This document shows positions 18,703 to 27,415 of a DNA stretch of 64,000 nt, piece after piece (within the stretch, counting starts at the first letter, position 1; each line of letters opens with the position of its first letter). This DNA comes from Pseudophaeobacter sp965641885. Lineage in GTDB: Bacteria > Pseudomonadota > Alphaproteobacteria > Rhodobacterales > Rhodobacteraceae. A program made the position numbers and the translations under genes. Where the stretch lies: the NCBI GenBank assembly GCA_965641885.1, contig OZ282574.1, forward strand, positions 4,092,001 through 4,156,000, given 5' to 3'. The notes beneath the pieces are model-generated. The model was not told the origin of the DNA. It searched no databases and saw only the letters and a program-made list of their open reading frames with translations.

Positions 18703-19725
18703 TTAGCCTTTCTTGAGCACTTCGCGGCCCAGAAGTTCGGCGATTTGTACCGCGTTCAGGGCAGCGCCCTTGCGCAGATTGTCGCTGACGCACCACAGAT
18801 TCAAACCGTTGTCGATGGTGGAATCCTGGCGTATGCGACTGATAAACGTGGCAAAATCGCCAACGCATTCAACCGGGGTGACATAGCCGCCATCTTCGCG
18901 CTTATCGATCACCATGATGCCGGGTGCTTCGCGCAGGATGTCGCGGGCCTCGTCTTCGTCGAGATGGTCTTCTGTTTCAATATTGATCGATTCAGAGTGC
19001 CCCACAAAGACCGGGACTCGGACGCAGGTGGCCGTGACCTTGATGGATTTATCGATGATTTTCTTGGTTTCGGCGACCATTTTCCACTCTTCTTTGGTCG
19101 ATCCGTCGTCCAGGAACACGTCGATATGGGGAATCACATTAAAGGCAATCTGCTTGGGGTACACTGTGGGCGGCACCTCTTTGGTCGGGTTGTAGATCGC
19201 CTTGGTCTGCTCCCACAGCTCATCGATCGCCTCTTTGCCCGACCCGGACACCGACTGATAGGTCGAGACCACAACGCGTTTGATCGTGGCCCGGTCATGC
19301 AGCGGCTTCAGCGCCACAACCATCTGCGCGGTCGAGCAGTTGGGGTTGGCGATGATGTTCTTCTTGGCATAGCCATGGATCGCCTCGGGGTTCACCTCGG
19401 GAACGATCAGCGGCACGTCGGGGTCATAGCGGTACAGCGACGAATTATCGATCACCACACAGCCCGATTTTGCAGCCCTTGGCGCGTATTTCTTTGTTGC
19501 GTCTGATCCAATGGCAAACAGCGCCATGTCCCAGCCCGTAAAATCAAAGGTGTCGAGATCCTGGGTCTTCAACGTCTTGTCGCCAAATGACACCTCGGAT
19601 CCCAGCGATTTACGGCTGGCCAGAACGGCTACCTCATCCGCAGGGAACTGGCGCTCGGCCAGGATGTTCAACATTTCGTGGCCCACATTGCCTGTGGCAC
19701 CAACGACGACGACGCGATAACCCAT
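18703..19725 (-). CDS. asd: Aspartate-semialdehyde dehydrogenase
   Basis: This 340-residue enzyme of the aspartate pathway reduces aspartyl phosphate to the semialdehyde with NADPH, leading to lysine, diaminopimelate, threonine and methionine. The N-terminal GYRVVVVGATGNVGHEML binds NADP. The catalytic cysteine is in ANPNCSTAQMV (about residue 130), and the substrate-binding region contains YQSVSGSGKEAIDEL and VRVPVFVGHSE. The length is normal. It lies 78 bp downstream of an MFS gene in the same direction and is followed by a terminator. Confidence 0.95.
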   Translation of the reverse strand: MGYRVVVVGATGNVGHEMLNILAERQFPADEVAVLASRKSLGSEVSFGDKTLKTQDLDTFDFTGWDMALFAIGSDATKKYAPRAAKSGCVVIDNSSLYRYDPDVPLIVPEVNPEAIHGYAKKNIIANPNCSTAQMVVALKPLHDRATIKRVVVSTYQSVSGSGKEAIDELWEQTKAIYNPTKEVPPTVYPKQIAFNVIPHIDVFLDDGSTKEEWKMVAETKKIIDKSIKVTATCVRVPVFVGHSESINIETEDHLDEDEARDILREAPGIMVIDKREDGGYVTPVECVGDFATFISRIRQDSTIDNGLNLWCVSDNLRKGAALNAVQIAELLGREVLKKG

Positions 19726-19803
19726 TTTGTTTCTCCAGTTTCATCCGACCCTGTGGTCGGCTGTGGTCTCTTATAGGCAATTTCCCTGTGAATAAAGGGC
19801 TGC

Positions 19804-20976
19804 TCAGTCCATGCTGTCGCGGCTGAACAGATAAACCACACAGCCCAGCGCCAGAGCCACGGCAAAAAAGCCAAATATCGCCAGATAAGGCGCCGCAGGC
19901 TCTCCCCCTGCCAGGCTGCCATGCAGGCGACCCGAGGCGAATTGCATGATCCCCACGCCGCCAATGCCAAAGAAGTTGAGCAGCGTCACGCCACGCCCCA
20001 CCAGATGCGGCGGCACAAAGGCGCGCCCATGGGCAATGACCACCGGGAAAGACCCGCCCAGAAATCCAACAAGCGCCATCACGCCAATTGGCATCCAGAC
20101 CGGCGCGCCACTTACGGCAATCAGCGCCAGCATCGCCAGCACGCCCAGCGCATTGCCACCAAAGATCACCCATTTGCGACTGCCAAACACCCGGTCCAGT
20201 GGCCCATAAACAAAGGTGCCCGCCACCATGGCCATGCCCATCACCAGCGTCGCAAGACCAATCCCGCCGGTATCCAGACCGTAGACATCGCTAAGATAGG
20301 GGCCAATCCAGAGACCCCGCAGCGCACCTGACGGCGCGTAGCAGACAAACATCAAAGGAAAGATCGCCCAGAGCACCGGCATCTTTAACAGATCCAGCAC
20401 CGATCCCTTTTGCCCGCCTTCAGGCTTTTCCGGGTCCTGCACAGTAAAGAAGATCCCCGAGGCCACCAGCCAGGAGGCCAGCGCCAGCCCCCAGAGCGTC
20501 GCGCGCCAGCCAAACAGATCCACCGCCAGCGCGGTGGGATACGAGGCCACAAGATTGCCCACCGAGCCCATCCCCAGCATCATCGCGGCCAGCGTCGCAA
20601 ACCGCGCCACAGGATACTGTCGGGCAAAGATATAGTATGAGGCCATCAGAACCGGTGAGCAGCCAATGCCGATAAAGAACATCGCCATGCTGACGTGAAA
20701 CGGTGTTGTCGCCATGGCAAAGACCGCAGCCCCACCGGCGCCGCCTAAAAACAGCAACCACGAGGCCGTGCGGCGCGGGCCAATGTGATCCAGCGCCCAG
20801 CCCACCGGCAGCTGCATGGCAGCAAAGGACAGGAACCACATGCCCGAGGCAAAGGCGAGGTCATCGGGAGCCGCACCAATATCCTGCCCCAGAACCGAGG
20901 CCAGAACTGCCAGAAAGGCCCGGAAAAACTGACTCAGCACATAGGCCAGGCACAACATGATCAATCCTGCCTGCAT
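19804..20976 (-). CDS. MFS transporter
   Basis: This membrane protein of about 390 residues has about twelve helices. The MFS loop-2/3 signature is present as GWALDHIGPRRTASW (about residue 60-75), and the equivalent in the second half is VYGPLDRVFGSRKW. I moved the start to the ATG at 20976 because AAAGGGAG lies eight bases before it and the first helix follows immediately; the open frame extends 59 codons further, but that part looks non-coding. The substrate cannot be inferred. It is upstream of asd in the same direction, but a 78-bp gap gives no strong sign of a shared function. Confidence 0.85.
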   Translation of the reverse strand: MQAGLIMLCLAYVLSQFFRAFLAVLASVLGQDIGAAPDDLAFASGMWFLSFAAMQLPVGWALDHIGPRRTASWLLFLGGAGGAAVFAMATTPFHVSMAMFFIGIGCSPVLMASYYIFARQYPVARFATLAAMMLGMGSVGNLVASYPTALAVDLFGWRATLWGLALASWLVASGIFFTVQDPEKPEGGQKGSVLDLLKMPVLWAIFPLMFVCYAPSGALRGLWIGPYLSDVYGLDTGGIGLATLVMGMAMVAGTFVYGPLDRVFGSRKWVIFGGNALGVLAMLALIAVSGAPVWMPIGVMALVGFLGGSFPVVIAHGRAFVPPHLVGRGVTLLNFFGIGGVGIMQFASGRLHGSLAGGEPAAPYLAIFGFFAVALALGCVVYLFSRDSMD

Positions 20977-21188
20977 TTTCGGCGCTCCCTTTGGGTAGGT
21001 TTTTGGTTTTGCGCGACCATCGAGCATCTGTTGTCCCATGTCCGCACCGCGAGCTTGCATGTTTGCCGCTTGGGCACAATTGTAATTGGGGGTTAAGACT
21101 GAAATGGAGAAACACCGCAGACAGGAAAAATGCCGACGATGAGATTTCAACACCCCTCGCGTTGCTAATCGTCCTCTGGCAGGCAGGG

Positions 21189-21431
21189 GTGTGGGTTATC
21201 GGTTTCATTGCCTATCTGCTTCTGCGACTAATTGCCTATCTGCTTCTGCGACTAAAAGGCTGCAACATTTCAGCAAGAGGCCCCGAAGAATGCCTGATTT
21301 GGGGGGCAGACTTTGGCGAATACATCTACCCGCTTTGGTCACTGGGGTTCTACTTGATGGGGACTTTTCTGTGGGTCCCGATTGGGTTGATACTATTGGG
21401 CCTGCTGCGCGCCATCAAACGCACCTCTTAG
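21189..21431 (+). CDS. Putative small membrane protein without an ATG start
   Basis: The frame encodes about 80 residues with two predicted helices, WVIGFIAYLLLRLIAYLLLRL and LWSLGFYLMGTFLWVPIGLILLGLL, ending in a basic tail. No in-frame ATG precedes the first helix. GTG at 21189 follows GGCAGG and is the best candidate; TTG at 21162 is possible. The first helix contains an exact 24-bp duplication that repeats IAYLLLRL. The protein-like hydrophobic pattern suggests a real or recently degraded gene. I know no family for it. Confidence 0.4.
   Translation: MWVIGFIAYLLLRLIAYLLLRLKGCNISARGPEECLIWGADFGEYIYPLWSLGFYLMGTFLWVPIGLILLGLLRAIKRTS
21207..21254 (+). repeat. Exact 24-bp tandem duplication
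   Basis: The unit begins ATTGCCTATCTGC and ends CTGCGACTA. It occurs twice without any gap or mismatch. The length is a multiple of three, so the surrounding membrane-protein frame is kept. Confidence 0.95.
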
Positions 21432-21625
21432 GCTCGCGTCTCACCACACTGATCAATCGCATCGAGAAGCGCGCCGAATTACAGCATAGAGTGACGGCAC
21501 AGAAATATATGTCGATACAAGACGGCGCCAACAAAAATGCCGACGCCGCCTGTTAAATCATTAAATCTTATGGCTAATGTAACAGAGCGTGCCCTGTTCC
21601 ACCGCGCCAAAACCCGACCTGAAAT
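21432..21625. other. Convergent spacer with no recognisable feature
   Basis: This 194-bp stretch separates the small membrane-protein frame from the convergent carbonic anhydrase gene. It is relatively AT-rich. I see no clear terminator hairpin. Confidence 0.4.
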
Positions 21626-22276
21626 TTAGACTGTCTGGAACTGCCCCGCCTTGGGGTCATAACACTCCAGCCCGCCTTCACCGATATCGGTCCACAGCCC
21701 GTGCAGGCTGAGACTGCCATCTTTGACGGCCGCGTCGATAAAGGGAAAGGTCATCAGATTTTCCAGCGAGGCGACAACCGCCTGACGCTCAAACTGGCGC
21801 GCCTGATGCTCTTCGTCTTCGATTTCGGCAACCAGCGGGAACTTGGGTTTGAGGATATCCATCCAACGCCCGACAAAGCTTTCTTTGGCCTCCAGCAGCG
21901 GCGCATGGCCTTTGCACATGTCGATACAGCCCTGCACACCGCCACATTGCGAATGCCCCAGAACGATAAGATGCGCGACCTTTAACACGGTCACGGCATA
22001 TTCCACCGTCGCACTGGTGCCGTGATGGTCACCATCGGGCGCATAGGGTGGCACCAGGTTGGCAATATTGCGGTGAATAAAGAATTCACCCTGGTCAGCC
22101 CCAAAGATAGAGGTCACATGTACCCGGCTGTCACAACAGGAAATAACCATGGCGCGCGGCCGCTGACCTTCGGCGGCCAGTCGGCGGTACCAACCCTGAT
22201 TATCCTTATACGCGGTGGCCTTCCAGCCATGGTAACGGGTGACCAGATAACTGGGTAGAGGTTTGGCAAATTCCAT
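21626..22276 (-). CDS. Beta-class carbonic anhydrase
   Basis: This 216-residue zinc enzyme interconverts CO2 and bicarbonate. The zinc-binding set is visible as CCDSRVHV (Cys and the Asp-Arg dyad) and LGHSQCGGVQG (His and second Cys). The family segment HRNIANLVPPY lies between them. I chose the ATG at 22276 (MEFAKPLPSYL), which follows AGGGG by nine bases and matches the usual N-terminus; the longer open frame upstream runs into the divergent gene. It is divergent from the conserved gene at 22433. Confidence 0.93.
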   Translation of the reverse strand: MEFAKPLPSYLVTRYHGWKATAYKDNQGWYRRLAAEGQRPRAMVISCCDSRVHVTSIFGADQGEFFIHRNIANLVPPYAPDGDHHGTSATVEYAVTVLKVAHLIVLGHSQCGGVQGCIDMCKGHAPLLEAKESFVGRWMDILKPKFPLVAEIEDEEHQARQFERQAVVASLENLMTFPFIDAAVKDGSLSLHGLWTDIGEGGLECYDPKAGQFQTV

Positions 22277-22432
22277 ACGAAGCATCCCCTGATATGAGCC
22301 TTGGCGGTGCTGATAGCCTGCATTGTTAGCAAATTCGAGCGATTTGAACAGCCGTGTGGAAACCTTTTGACAACCACTGGGGCGCAAATTGGCAACGTGC
22401 CGTGGGGGCACACTAAATTTAGGGTGAATGTG

Positions 22433-22813
22433 GTGGCTAATATACTCACCGTCATGCAGGCGGAAAACGTAAGGCTGGATCCAGACAAACTGGGCGAGCT
22501 TTACACACAACTTGGTGAAACGGCGGCAGAAGATGTCGTCTGTCGTGCCATTGAAGAGCTGGCTGTGCGCCTGACGCATTGCGAACGGCTTTGGCGTCAG
22601 AACAACATGGCCGATCTGCGCAAAAACGCGCGGTCTCTGATTGCAATCGCAGATCAAATCGGGATGAGCGCCATGGCGGTGATTGCCCGCGATGTGACGC
22701 ATGCCGTCGACAACGAGGACGTGGCTGCGGTCGCATCAATCCTGTTTCGCTTGCTGCGCGTAGGAGAGCGTTCCTTGACGGCGGTCTGGGATCAGCAGGA
22801 TCTCACCGTGTGA
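22433..22813 (+). CDS. Conserved hypothetical protein (alphaproteobacterial), about 126 residues
   Basis: The frame reads VANILTVMQAENVRLDPDKLGELY and continues as an all-helical protein: LGETAAEDVVCRAIEELAVRL, then LRKNARSLIAIADQIGM, and ends ERSLTAVWDQQDLTV. I associate this sequence type with Rhodobacteraceae but not with a tested function. The helical make-up recalls histidine phosphotransfer domains, but no conserved His-x-x-Lys-Gly is present. GTG at 22433 has AGGG eight bases upstream and is preferred; ATG at 22454 is an alternative start. It is divergent from the carbonic anhydrase gene across about 156 bp. Confidence 0.65.
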   Translation: MANILTVMQAENVRLDPDKLGELYTQLGETAAEDVVCRAIEELAVRLTHCERLWRQNNMADLRKNARSLIAIADQIGMSAMAVIARDVTHAVDNEDVAAVASILFRLLRVGERSLTAVWDQQDLTV

Positions 22814-23017
22814 CGCGTGCCCGGCCTGTGGGACCTCTCCAAGGGCCGCTTCAGCCCAGGTCCCGTCCAAACCAGCTGTGACCGGTCCCGGCGTGTTCTG
22901 TGGGCCTTTTGTGTTTTGTTTTTTAAAAAGTCTATTGCCGGAAATGACAGCCAGGGCTTGCAGGCAGCTGGGGGGCAGATAATCTGATGGGTGATCGCGT
23001 CCAATCGGAGTTTCCTC

Positions 23018-24445
23018 ATGGCCCCTCGCTTTGCCTCAGCCTCAGCCACTGCCGTTCCGCTTTATCTGATTGAGCAGGACCAGCTGCAAAGCTGGCTCAG
23101 CCATCAGTCTGCGAGCGTGCAGGCCTGGGTTACAAACAATGGCTTTACCGCGGCCTGCGGTCAGGCTCTGCTGGTGCCGGGTCCGGATGGCTCTGCGCTG
23201 CTTGCGCTGGCCGGTTATGGCACCGCATCGCAACGAACCCGCAAGAGGTTCGTCCTGGCTGCAGCTGCGGAGATCCTCCCCGCTGGCAGCTACCAGCTCA
23301 ACAACGCAACAGAAACCACCGCAGCGCTGGCTCCCGGCTTGCAGGTCGAGGGCGTGCTGGAAAGCGAGTGCCTTGGCTGGCTGCTCAGCCACTATAAATT
23401 CACCCGCTACAAAGCCAGCACCTCTGCCGCATCCGGTGCGGGCGCCGGGTTGGTGGCACCAACAGGCATCGATGCCGCTGCCATAGAATCACTGGCTGCT
23501 GCAGAATGCCTCACACGTGATCTGATCAACACACCCGCCGCCGACATGGGGCCTGCGCAGCTGGAAGCCGCCGCTGAAGCCCTGGCGTCTGAGTTTGACG
23601 CCTCGGTGGGTGTTATCACCGGCGATGAGCTGATTGAGGCCAATCTGCCTCTGATCCACACTGTTGGCCGGGCCGCCGAACACGCGCCGCGCCTCATTGA
23701 CATGCACTGGGGCAGCACCGGCCCCCGGCTGACGCTGGTGGGCAAGGGCGTTTGTTTTGACACCGGCGGGCTCAATCTCAAACCCGGCTCCAGCATGGGG
23801 TTGATGAAAAAGGACATGGGCGGGGCCGCCAATGTGCTGGGACTGGCCCGCATGATCATGCAGGCCGGACTGCCGGTCCAGTTGCGGGTGCTGATCCCGG
23901 CAGTCGAGAATTCTGTGGCGGGAAATGCCTTTCGCCCCGGCGATGTGCTGACCTCCCGCAAGGGGCTGACAGTCGAGATCAACAATACCGACGCCGAGGG
24001 CCGTCTGGTGCTGGCGGATGCGCTGACCCTCGCCGAAGAAGGTGCTCCGGATCTTGTGATTTCCATGGCCACCCTCACCGGTGCGGCCCGGGTGGCGGTC
24101 GGCCCCGATCTGGCGCCGTTTTATACCGATAGTGACACAGACGCCGCAGCCCTTGCTACCGGGGCCAGCACCCAGGCCGATCCGGTCTGGCGCATGCCGT
24201 TTCACGCGCCCTATGAGGCCATGATAGAGCCAGCGATTGCCGATCTCGACAATGCACCCTCGGGCGGCTTTGCCGGGTCAATCACCGCAGCGCTCTTCCT
24301 GCGCCGCTTTGCCCCAGACAGCCGTTATATGCATTTCGACATCTACGGCTGGATGCCCACAGCCATGCCCGGCTGCCCCAAGGGCGGCACTGGCCAGGGC
24401 TGCCGCGCGATTTTTGCCGCCCTGCCCACGCTGCTAAAGCTCTGA
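23018..24445 (+). CDS. Leucyl aminopeptidase family protein (M17)
   Basis: This 475-residue cytosolic metallo-aminopeptidase removes N-terminal residues from peptides. The C-terminal catalytic domain shows LVGKGVCFDTGGLNLKP (metal-binding Lys and Asp), MKKDMGGAA (Asp) and NTDAEGRLVLADAL (Asp, Glu and the catalytic Arg). The N-terminal half is the more variable regulatory domain. CGGAG precedes the ATG by seven bases. It is followed after seven bases by an NlpC/P60 gene, a common pairing in this family of bacteria that suggests turnover of peptides, perhaps from cell wall. Confidence 0.9.
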   Translation: MAPRFASASATAVPLYLIEQDQLQSWLSHQSASVQAWVTNNGFTAACGQALLVPGPDGSALLALAGYGTASQRTRKRFVLAAAAEILPAGSYQLNNATETTAALAPGLQVEGVLESECLGWLLSHYKFTRYKASTSAASGAGAGLVAPTGIDAAAIESLAAAECLTRDLINTPAADMGPAQLEAAAEALASEFDASVGVITGDELIEANLPLIHTVGRAAEHAPRLIDMHWGSTGPRLTLVGKGVCFDTGGLNLKPGSSMGLMKKDMGGAANVLGLARMIMQAGLPVQLRVLIPAVENSVAGNAFRPGDVLTSRKGLTVEINNTDAEGRLVLADALTLAEEGAPDLVISMATLTGAARVAVGPDLAPFYTDSDTDAAALATGASTQADPVWRMPFHAPYEAMIEPAIADLDNAPSGGFAGSITAALFLRRFAPDSRYMHFDIYGWMPTAMPGCPKGGTGQGCRAIFAALPTLLKL

Positions 24446-24452
24446 GCCCGGC

Positions 24453-25307
24453 ATGACTGATCCCCGCCCCACCATTTCCAGCAGCACCGATTCCCGCCGC
24501 ACAGCCTGCAACGACCGTGTCATTGCCGCGCATCTGCCGCATCCCGGCAAAGACCTGCGCGTGGTGACCGGCCATGCCGCGCGTATTGCCCTGCCGGTGG
24601 TGGATCTGTTGCGCCGCCCCGAGGGGCCGCGCGACCGGCAGCTTTTGTCTGGTGAGGCCGTCACCCACTATGAAACGCATCAGGGCTGGGCCTTTGTCCA
24701 GGCCGCCAGGGACAACTACACCGGCTATCTGCCCGCTGACACCCTTGCGCCGGCCCAAAAAGCCAGCCACTGGATCAGCGCCGCCGCAAGCCACGCCTAT
24801 TCAGCCGCCGATTTTAAATCCCCCGAGACCCAGGCCCTCAGCTTTGGCAGCCATGTCGTGGTCTCCGGCCATGAGGGCCGGTTTGCAGCAACAGATCTCG
24901 GATTTATCCCTCTGGTCCATCTCAGCCCAATCGGCAAGGTGATGACAGATCCGGTCACGGTGGCCGAGAGCTTTCTTGGCACGCCGTATCTTTGGGGCGG
25001 CAACAGCCGTTTTGGTATCGACTGCTCCGGGCTGGTCCAGGCGACCTGTCTGGCCTGTGGCATCCCCTGTCCGGGCGACAGCGACCAGCAAGAGGCAGAG
25101 CTTGGCAACGCCCTGCCTGCGGGCACCCCCTATCAGCGCGGCGATCTTTTGTTCTGGAAAGGCCATGTAGCCCTAGTGCGCGACCCCACCACCCTGCTGC
25201 ATGCCAATGTGCATGCCATGGCGGTGGCGTTTGAGCCATTGGACGCGGCCCTGACGCGCATCAAGGATCAAGGCGACGGGGTGGTCACGGCGCACAGGCG
25301 GCCATAG
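24453..25307 (+). CDS. NlpC/P60 family cell-wall peptidase with SH3-like region
   Basis: This 284-residue protein has N-terminal SH3b-like segments (about residues 35-145, including HYETHQGWAFVQ and LPADTL), then a C40 peptidase domain. The catalytic residues can be placed at Cys in GIDCSGLVQ (about residue 191), His in KGHVALV (about 239) and a third His in HANVH. It probably cleaves gamma-D-Glu-diaminopimelate linkages in murein peptides. No signal peptide is visible, so it may act on recycled cytoplasmic muropeptides together with the aminopeptidase encoded seven bases upstream. The stop codon is inside a 10-bp tandem duplication. Confidence 0.88.
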   Translation: MTDPRPTISSSTDSRRTACNDRVIAAHLPHPGKDLRVVTGHAARIALPVVDLLRRPEGPRDRQLLSGEAVTHYETHQGWAFVQAARDNYTGYLPADTLAPAQKASHWISAAASHAYSAADFKSPETQALSFGSHVVVSGHEGRFAATDLGFIPLVHLSPIGKVMTDPVTVAESFLGTPYLWGGNSRFGIDCSGLVQATCLACGIPCPGDSDQQEAELGNALPAGTPYQRGDLLFWKGHVALVRDPTTLLHANVHAMAVAFEPLDAALTRIKDQGDGVVTAHRRP

Positions 25308-25322
25308 GCGGCCATAGGCGGC
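25297..25322 (+). repeat. 10-bp tandem duplication over the NlpC/P60 stop codon
   Basis: AGGCGGCCAT occurs twice and is followed by a partial third copy AGGCGG. The first junction forms the TAG stop of the peptidase gene. Confidence 0.85.
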
Positions 25323-25384
25323 ACAGCAACACGCATGCACATTGGCCAGAAACATGGACCAGAGCAGACGGGCTATTTGACAGG

Positions 25385-25729
25385 TTATTTTACCGCGCGA
25401 ATAAGTTTTCGTTCCAACACCCGCAGCACAGCTTTCAGATCAGAGCCGCGTTTCAACACCTGCCCATCGGCGCCCAGCACGGCATATTGCCCCTGACGAT
25501 TGCGCAGTTTTGGCTGTTTCTCAATCCGGTAAAGCGGGTGCTCGGCAGTGCGGCGAAAAATCGAAAACACGGCAAGCTCACGCAGGCTGGAGAGACCGTA
25601 GTCGCGCCACTCTCCAGCAGCGACCATGCGACCATACAGCGACATGATCACCGATATTTCGCGCCGGTCAAAGGCCACTTGTTGCGGGATAGGCGCGCCC
25701 GGTTTGGGCTGAATTTGATCAATGCTCAT
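25385..25729 (-). CDS. DUF2794 domain protein
   Basis: This protein of 114 residues matches DUF2794, a small conserved alphaproteobacterial family. It has VAFDRREISVIMSLYGRMVAAGEWRDY, typical of the family, followed by FRRTAEHPLYRIEKQPKL. No function is known to me. It has no signal or membrane segment. The ATG at 25729 is preceded by GGTGAA. It is convergent with the NlpC/P60 gene. Confidence 0.85.
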   Translation of the reverse strand: MSIDQIQPKPGAPIPQQVAFDRREISVIMSLYGRMVAAGEWRDYGLSSLRELAVFSIFRRTAEHPLYRIEKQPKLRNRQGQYAVLGADGQVLKRGSDLKAVLRVLERKLIRAVK

Positions 25730-25786
25730 GCCCAAGGTTCACCGCAACCACAGTATTAATCAAGATACTTTGCGCCAAATCGGGCC

Positions 25787-26236
25787 TCAGCGATGCGCCT
25801 CGGGCACCCAGTCCGCAGCGCTTTGGTTCCAAAAGCGGTTTGGGTTTGCCTCATCCTGACCGCGTCTGTGACAGCTGCGCGCCGCCGCGACCAACTGGAT
25901 CACCGGCTCTTCATAGGGGTGCGCGTGATAGATGGCGCACAACAGCGGTTCAAGAGCCTCTCCTACCTTGGGCACAAAGACCTGCAGCTCGACGCAGGGA
26001 ACCTCCACCGCCTGATCCGTTGCCGCATTGCGCGCATCCGGACGGACGCGAAACTGCTGAATGCCGGAACAGGTCGTAAAGGCCACCTGATCGTAGTCGC
26101 CCCATTGCAACGATTCTACCTTTAGAATCGCTTGCAGAACACGGTCTGCAGCCTCTTGTGGCACCTGGACCAGCACCCGCGTGCCTTGCTCGACAGTAAA
26201 GCGGTCTGAGGTAATTTTAGATTGTAATTCAGGCAT
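25787..26236 (-). CDS. YqfO/NIF3-like (CutA-type fold) small protein
   Basis: This 149-residue protein resembles the small alpha/beta domain found in the middle of NIF3/YqfO proteins: TRVLVQVPQEAADRVLQAI, GDYDQVAFTTCSGIQQFRV and a C-terminal YHAHPYEEPVIQLV. The HPYEEP motif is diagnostic for that fold. Related free-standing proteins have been labelled structural toxin RtxA, which I consider a mislabel. The ATG at 26236 overlaps the end of the upstream ArsR-type gene by eight bases, so the two are coupled. The biochemical role is unknown. Confidence 0.75.
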   Translation of the reverse strand: MPELQSKITSDRFTVEQGTRVLVQVPQEAADRVLQAILKVESLQWGDYDQVAFTTCSGIQQFRVRPDARNAATDQAVEVPCVELQVFVPKVGEALEPLLCAIYHAHPYEEPVIQLVAAARSCHRRGQDEANPNRFWNQSAADWVPEAHR

Positions 26237-26930
26237 CAATCAGTGTCTCACTCTGCAATCCGAGAATCTCTTTTAGGGCGCACGATCCCAGCCCGGTGAG
26301 CTGCAAGCCACGTTTGTGGCTGTTGCGAATAACCCAGCCCCGGTCAAAGGCATGGGTCAGGATCTGCCGCCCCAAAGCGCCCGAAACATGCAACTTTCGT
26401 TCGGTCCAATCCATGCAGGGGCGCGCAAAGGGCTGGCGACTGTCCGCGCCCAACGGCCTCTCTGGCAGGCTGACACCCAGTTTCTGCCAGGCCTCATCCG
26501 GGCGGGCGCGAAAGCCGCCATTTTCCTCGACCAGCTGGCCGCGCTCCAGAAACCGTGTGGTCATTGCCACCGCCAGAGGGCCGGCAAGGTGATCGTAGCA
26601 ACTGCGCACCTGGGCAATATTTCCGGCTTTGCGCCGCTGGGCGCGGTGCAGGTGATCACTGGGCGCGACGGTGGCGAGCTGCTCCAGAACCCGCGCCACC
26701 TCGGCACTGGCCAGCCGGTGAAACACGCAGCGGCCCCGTTTCTCTGCCAGAACCAGACCCGCCTGCTGCAGCAGGCGCAGATGCGCCGTGGCGGTCTGGG
26801 CGGTGATGCCCGCTGCCGAGGCCAGCTCCTTGTTGGTAAAAGAGCGCCCCTCCATCAGCTCACATAGCATCCGGGTGCGGCTGGCATCGCTGATCGCCTG
26901 GCCAATGATATCAAATCGCGGTGTGGTCAT
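26229..26930 (-). CDS. ArsR-type transcriptional regulator with long C-terminal domain
   Basis: This 233-residue protein begins with an ArsR winged helix-turn-helix (about residues 8-85; recognition region ITAQTATAHLRLLQQAGLV). The C-terminal half contains RPCMDWTERKLHVSGALG, found in a subgroup of ArsR-like regulators in proteobacteria. There is no obvious cysteine metal site. It overlaps the downstream YqfO-like gene. A 13-bp perfect hairpin lies 40-67 bp upstream of its start and could belong to its leader or operator. Confidence 0.85.
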   Translation of the reverse strand: MTTPRFDIIGQAISDASRTRMLCELMEGRSFTNKELASAAGITAQTATAHLRLLQQAGLVLAEKRGRCVFHRLASAEVARVLEQLATVAPSDHLHRAQRRKAGNIAQVRSCYDHLAGPLAVAMTTRFLERGQLVEENGGFRARPDEAWQKLGVSLPERPLGADSRQPFARPCMDWTERKLHVSGALGRQILTHAFDRGWVIRNSHKRGLQLTGLGSCALKEILGLQSETLIDA

Positions 26931-26969
26931 GGACTGATGCTACCGCAAAACACAGGGCCTGCCCAAGGG

Positions 26970-26997
26970 AAACCCTTCGCTCTGGAGCGAAGGGTTT
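26970..26997. repeat. Perfect 13-bp inverted repeat upstream of the ArsR-type gene
   Basis: AAACCCTTCGCTC, two bases, then GAGCGAAGGGTTT. Directly after it GGGGT-AAA-ACCC makes a second small stem. It would lie in the leader of the minus-strand regulator gene. No T-run follows on the minus strand. Confidence 0.85.
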
Positions 26998-27109
26998 GGG
27001 GTAAAACCCATCCGTTTTCAGGGCAAAGAACCGCCTGAACCACGCTGCGGCCTTTTTTGTTTCGGTCTCGATATTTAACGCAGAAATAACCTGAGTGTTG
27101 GAGACTTCT

Positions 27110-27139
27110 TTCACAATGGCGCATTTCACAATGGCGCAT
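27110..27139 (+). repeat. Perfect 15-bp tandem duplication
   Basis: TTCACAATGGCGCAT occurs twice with no gap and no mismatch in the spacer upstream of the cytochrome gene. Confidence 0.95.
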
Positions 27140-27415
27140 GGGCCCCTCTGGCTGCGCCGCGCCAGACATAAAACCCGCGCGGCGCAAGGTCGCGAAACCC
27201 AAAGAGACAGAACGGGCGATGGGATGTGTTAAGGTGACCGGACATAGCAGGCTGATGGGACATGAGACGATGCATTTGACAATTCAGGACAGGGCAGACG
27301 GAGTTCTGCTGCCTGCGCCACAAGCTGCACGCAATATGTGCTGCATTTATTGCCGAGCGCCGATTCGGCCAGATCACAGCCCCCGCCCGGCCGGCCCTTT
27401 CAGGGAGGACACAAT

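Larger units (their letters stand above)
26931..27415. other. 485-bp divergent spacer with hairpin and duplication
   Basis: The spacer between the ArsR-type and cytochrome genes holds the hairpin at 26970-26997 and the 15-bp duplication at 27110-27139. A 93-codon open frame (27138-27419) runs through its right half but overlaps the cytochrome start and has no recognisable protein character, so I treat the stretch as non-coding. Confidence 0.55.

Noticed and set aside
22433..22813. Histidine phosphotransfer (Hpt) assignment
   Set aside because: The protein is helical, but no conserved His-x-x-Lys-Gly motif is present.
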